DNA from: an uncultured Atopobium sp.
Lineage (GTDB): Bacteria; Actinomycetota; Coriobacteriia; Coriobacteriales; Atopobiaceae
DNA: 26,514 nt
Assembly: GCA_916720465.1 (NCBI GenBank)
Contig: CAKARF010000004.1
Location: 1-26,514, forward strand
Reading direction: 5' to 3'
This document shows positions 23,562-26,514 of the stretch, in pieces (the first letter of the stretch is position 1; each line of letters starts with the position of its first letter). Position numbers and translations under genes: made by a program. The notes under the pieces were generated by a model, which ran no database searches, had not been told where the DNA came from, and saw nothing but the letters and a program-made list of their open reading frames with translations.

Positions 23562-24416
23562 TTAGGCGCCTACGATTTGTTCAATAGCTGATTTAACTGC
23601 GTTGATATGAGCCTCTGGCGTAGAAGCTCCTGCAGTAATACCAATATGCTCCGCGCCTTCAAACCAAGAAGCCTCTAGCTCATCAGCGCCTTCAATATGG
23701 TAAGTTGCGGGGCAATAGAGCTTAGAAATCTCTGCCAAACGGGTAGTGTTTGCAGAAATCCTACCGCCGATGATAATCATGACGTCAGACTCTTTTGCAA
23801 GTCTCATGCACGAGTCCTGGTGGCCTGCGGTGGCCTCGCAGATGGTATTCATGACGCGAAGCTCGTCAACAAGCGGAAGTACCGCGTTAACCACCTCAGA
23901 AAGCTTTGCAGCGCTCATGGTAGTCTGAACCACCAGACCAACCTTCTTTGCAGCTCTCATAGCATCTGCCTGAGCAGCAACCTGTTCCACGGAGTCTATG
24001 GCCAAAGAACCTGGCACGTGCGCCAGTGTGGCCTCTACCTCAGGATGTCCGGACTCTCCTACCACATACACGACATAGCCCTGCTTGGCGAGAAGTTCTG
24101 CGGCTCCGTGAGCCTTCTTTACAAACGGACAGGTTGCATCTAACACGTCAACACAGCCGTCCTTGGCAATCTGCTCCTCTTGAGGAGTTACGCCATGAGT
24201 GCGCAGCAGCAGCGCACTTCCTGCAGCTTCAGAAGCAGAATCAACAACTTCTACGCCCTGGTCTTTAAGGGACGTGACAACGCGAGGGTTATGGATAAGC
24301 GGACCAAGTGTGCGCACGGGTGCATGAGCATCTTTGACGGCCTGCTGGACCATCTGAAGTGCTCTTTCTACGCCGTAACAAGCACCTGCTTCGTCAGCAA
24401 TTCTAATAGTAGGCAC
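23562..24416 (-). CDS. ispH: 4-hydroxy-3-methylbut-2-enyl diphosphate reductase
   Basis: The last enzyme of the MEP pathway; it makes IPP and DMAPP using a 4Fe-4S cluster. The 284-residue protein shows the three cluster cysteines C13 (GACYGVERAL), C96 (DATCPFVKKAH) and C193 (NTICEATAGHQ). Substrate histidines are H42, H74 and H124, and the catalytic glutamate E126 lies in the HPEVE block. The start codon is GTG, preceded by GGAAGGAA in the end of cmk-plsC, three bases after its stop. Confidence 0.96.
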   Translation of the reverse strand: MPTIRIADEAGACYGVERALQMVQQAVKDAHAPVRTLGPLIHNPRVVTSLKDQGVEVVDSASEAAGSALLLRTHGVTPQEEQIAKDGCVDVLDATCPFVKKAHGAAELLAKQGYVVYVVGESGHPEVEATLAHVPGSLAIDSVEQVAAQADAMRAAKKVGLVVQTTMSAAKLSEVVNAVLPLVDELRVMNTICEATAGHQDSCMRLAKESDVMIIIGGRISANTTRLAEISKLYCPATYHIEGADELEASWFEGAEHIGITAGASTPEAHINAVKSAIEQIVGA

Positions 24417-24419
24417 GAA

Positions 24420-25964
24420 CTAATTCCTTCCGGGATGCTCTTTGAGCATTGAATCTCTCAGTTCGTATACCCGCTCCATGGCCATCTCTTCCATCTCTTT
24501 TGCCTGATCTTTACGCTTTGTAGAAGTTAGGTTACTAAAAGATACCTTCTGACCTGCGCGAAGATAAACCTTAACAGGCTTAACCAGAGGTGAACCTTTT
24601 TTCTTAATATCAAGTGCACCAATAATGGCCAAAGGCTGCACATCTACCTTAGCAAGCTGAGCGATAAGCGCAAATCCACCATGAGTTTCTCCGCGCTCTG
24701 TATTGCTTCTGACTCTTGTGCCCTCAGGGTAGATCAGGAGCATTTCTCCCCTAGAAAGCGCTGTAGTAGCACGACGAATTGCCTTCATATCGGCAGTTCC
24801 ACGGTCTACTGGAATGCCACCTAGTCTAGAAAGCGCCCACTGAAGTGGTTTGAATTTGTTGAACTCACTCTTGTAGATAGTGCGGACTGGAATGCCATGA
24901 ACAAACAGGTGGACAACAGTAACAATAGGATCCAAGAACGTTGGGTGGTTCATGATAAGAACACGAGGGGTCTTATCGCCAACAAAGAGCTGGTCATTGT
25001 CCCAACGCCACCTGAACCAGATTTTTGTAATCAGTCCAAGCACACTGACTGCCAGCCATTTAAAGAACTTAGCAGGAGCTGGAAAATCAGCAAGCGCGGT
25101 ATCGTAATAATCGTCAAACGAGTTTCCTCCAAAAGGGCGCAAACGCTTAGATGCAGCTGCTATAGAAGACTTTTTCTCGGAACGCTTAGGCTTTTCTGTG
25201 TGAGACTTCCCGTCATCAGAAGAGTTACCCTCTGATTCATTTCCCTGGTGAGAAGACCTATGGTTACGAGCATCTCTTTTACCAAGGCCTGGATGCAGGG
25301 CAATAATTGCTGCAATAACCTCTTCAACAGAAAGCGCAGAAGAGTCAATGTGATGAGCGTCTTCTGCAGCACGAAGAGGAGCTGCCTTACGCTCAGAGTC
25401 AGCCTTGTCGCGTGCCTTAATGTCCTCGAGGATCTTCTCCTCGCTCTTGGCATCTACCTTGGCGTCATTGCCAGTAGCTGCGTCTCCACCCTGGCGCTGA
25501 ACAGCGCGGCGATGAGCGCGTGCTGCAGGGTCTGCGGTCAAGAAAACCTTTACATCAGCCTCAGGAAATACCACGGTGCCAATGTCACGGCCTTCAGCAA
25601 CTACATCGCCATTCTCGCCAGCACGGCGCTGAAGCGTGACCATAGCCTCGCGAACCTCAGGGATAGCCGCAACAGCACTGACGTTTCTATCTACCTCCGG
25701 GGTACGAATCTCTGCGGTAACGTTTGATCCGTTTGCATAGACGGTCTGACCGTTTGCGGAGTTTCCAAACGAGATGCTAATGCTACGTGCAACCTGAATG
25801 ATTTTCTCGGTATCAGTCAAATCAATGCCCTGACGCAGGCATTCTACAGTTACCGAGCGATACATTGCGCCCGTATCTAGAAAGATCAGATCCAGGCGAT
25901 CAGAAAGTGCGCGAGCAACCGTAGACTTTCCGGAGCCTGCTGGGCCGTCAATAGCAACAATCAT
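24420..25964 (-). CDS. cmk: cytidylate kinase - PlsC acyltransferase fusion
   Basis: A 514-residue two-domain protein. Residues 1-~225 are cytidylate kinase (P-loop GPAGSGKST 7-15, TGAMYR, AEGRDIGTVVFPEA), which makes CDP/dCDP. It has a short extra Ala/Asp/Lys-rich stretch in the lid region (about 160-176). Residues ~230-275 are a polar, charged linker. Residues ~285-514 are a 1-acylglycerol-3-phosphate O-acyltransferase: hydrophobic helix (300-318), catalytic HX4D (H340-D345, NHPTFLD) and EGTR (414-417). The first half feeds CTP for CDP-diacylglycerol; the second forms phosphatidic acid from the PlsY product. The ATG overlaps the upstream TAA by one base. The same fusion is known from other Gram-positive groups. 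Confidence 0.94.
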   Translation of the reverse strand: MIVAIDGPAGSGKSTVARALSDRLDLIFLDTGAMYRSVTVECLRQGIDLTDTEKIIQVARSISISFGNSANGQTVYANGSNVTAEIRTPEVDRNVSAVAAIPEVREAMVTLQRRAGENGDVVAEGRDIGTVVFPEADVKVFLTADPAARAHRRAVQRQGGDAATGNDAKVDAKSEEKILEDIKARDKADSERKAAPLRAAEDAHHIDSSALSVEEVIAAIIALHPGLGKRDARNHRSSHQGNESEGNSSDDGKSHTEKPKRSEKKSSIAAASKRLRPFGGNSFDDYYDTALADFPAPAKFFKWLAVSVLGLITKIWFRWRWDNDQLFVGDKTPRVLIMNHPTFLDPIVTVVHLFVHGIPVRTIYKSEFNKFKPLQWALSRLGGIPVDRGTADMKAIRRATTALSRGEMLLIYPEGTRVRSNTERGETHGGFALIAQLAKVDVQPLAIIGALDIKKKGSPLVKPVKVYLRAGQKVSFSNLTSTKRKDQAKEMEEMAMERVYELRDSMLKEHPGRN

Positions 25965-26514
25965 TACTTATCCCCCTCGGTGACACCCCAAATGTCACGA
26001 AAATCGTAAAAACTTGGCTCAGTGGAACGACGAATAACCTCTTCTGGATCAAGGTTAAATCCACCAAGCTTGAAATCTGTTCCGCCTGTACTAGTAAAGA
26101 AGATTGAAGAGACATTTGCAAGATGTACATTCCAGCTAGAACTGCCTGGGATGCCAAAAATCTCCGCCATCATAGAGCGTAGATAGCCGCCGTGAGAAAT
26201 ACAAACCGTACGTCCAGAGAGGTTGGAAAACTCGTTAAGAATGTTGCGGCACCTGCTTCTTACCTGCTCATATGACTCTGCTTCTGGAGCAGGTATGGAG
26301 TGACCGTTTTCATCTGAAGCCCAGGGAAAGGTGAGGCCGTACGGTTTTAAAATATCTTCTGCATCAGCAAAACGCTTGCTTTCCAGAATGCCAAAATCCA
26401 TCTCTGCAAGGTCGTCTTTTACCTCGCAGGAAATACCAAGCTCGGCCGCAGCCATCTGGGCCATGTCTTTGCAGCGAGACAAAGGAGAGGTCCAAATTCT
26501 ATCTGGATGAAATG
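25964..26514 (-). CDS. histidine phosphatase / phosphoglycerate mutase family protein (5' end outside window)
   Basis: The visible 182 residues run from the window edge to the stop at 25964. The reading frame is open to the edge, with IWTSPLSRCKDMAQ immediately inside it, a typical second motif of the family (usually YTSPLSRA). The N-terminal LXRHG motif with the catalytic His is therefore outside the window. The glutamate region reads MDFGILESK, where many relatives have FGxWEG, and the second catalytic histidine lies in VCISHGGYLRSM. It resembles alpha-ribazole phosphatase (CobC) and broad phosphatases, but the substrate cannot be told. Its stop overlaps the cmk-plsC start. The TTG at 26482 is not a credible start. 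Confidence 0.85.
   Translation of the reverse strand, partial: FHPDRIWTSPLSRCKDMAQMAAAELGISCEVKDDLAEMDFGILESKRFADAEDILKPYGLTFPWASDENGHSIPAPEAESYEQVRSRCRNILNEFSNLSGRTVCISHGGYLRSMMAEIFGIPGSSSWNVHLANVSSIFFTSTGGTDFKLGGFNLDPEEVIRRSTEPSFYDFRDIWGVTEGDK

Overview
The window looks like chromosome of a low-to-mid GC Coriobacteriia (Atopobium/Lancefieldella/Olsenella-like) actinobacterium. The main reasons are a cytidylate kinase fused to a PlsC acyltransferase, followed by ispH, a DUF512 radical-SAM-like gene, der, plsY and gpsA in one run, and a tRNA-Pro with an encoded CCA end. The genus is inferred from gene order and general family knowledge; no search was done.

Left part, + strand: a Crp/Fnr-type regulator (112-780) sits behind a perfect 16-bp palindrome (61-76) that has the half-site geometry of this family. 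It is followed 26 bp later by msrA (methionine sulfoxide reductase A). Next comes a strikingly AT-rich four-gene restriction-modification cassette (1430-7391). It encodes a gamma-type N6-adenine methyltransferase with a CXXC/CXXC insert, a D12-class adenine methyltransferase, a McrB-like AAA+ GTPase-type motor and a LlaJI/McrC-like PD-(D/E)XK nuclease. It has its own candidate promoter and palindromic operator (1385-1405) and a terminator (7401-7440). This is the clearest accessory system in the window. Two different methylases plus an McrBC-like restriction arm point to an asymmetric target methylated on each strand by a different enzyme.

Middle: a small lipoprotein and a 103-aa MGMT-family protein lie on the - strand. 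A tRNA-Pro(GGG) lies on the + strand with its own promoter-like sequence and terminator. Facing it is a strong terminator (8805-8843) that ends a long - strand operon.

Right part, all - strand, falls into two operons read right to left. The distal one runs from a histidine phosphatase (cut by the window end) through cmk-plsC, ispH, DUF512, der, plsY, gpsA and rpe to a cysteine desulfurase. GpsA, PlsY and PlsC are consecutive steps to phosphatidic acid, and Cmk supplies CDP for CTP used in CDP-diacylglycerol. The proximal one runs from a coiled-coil/zinc-ribbon-like protein through coaBC, nfo and a Uup-type ABC-F gene to a heterodimeric ABC exporter pair, and ends at the 8805-8843 terminator. 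Most junctions are 1-nt overlaps or gaps of a few bases, so genes are probably translationally coupled.

No gene-free stretch exceeds 300 bases. The longest (7392-7565, 1296-1429, 8722-8864) hold the hairpins, promoter elements and terminators listed. I saw no CRISPR array, insertion sequence, integrase or rRNA.
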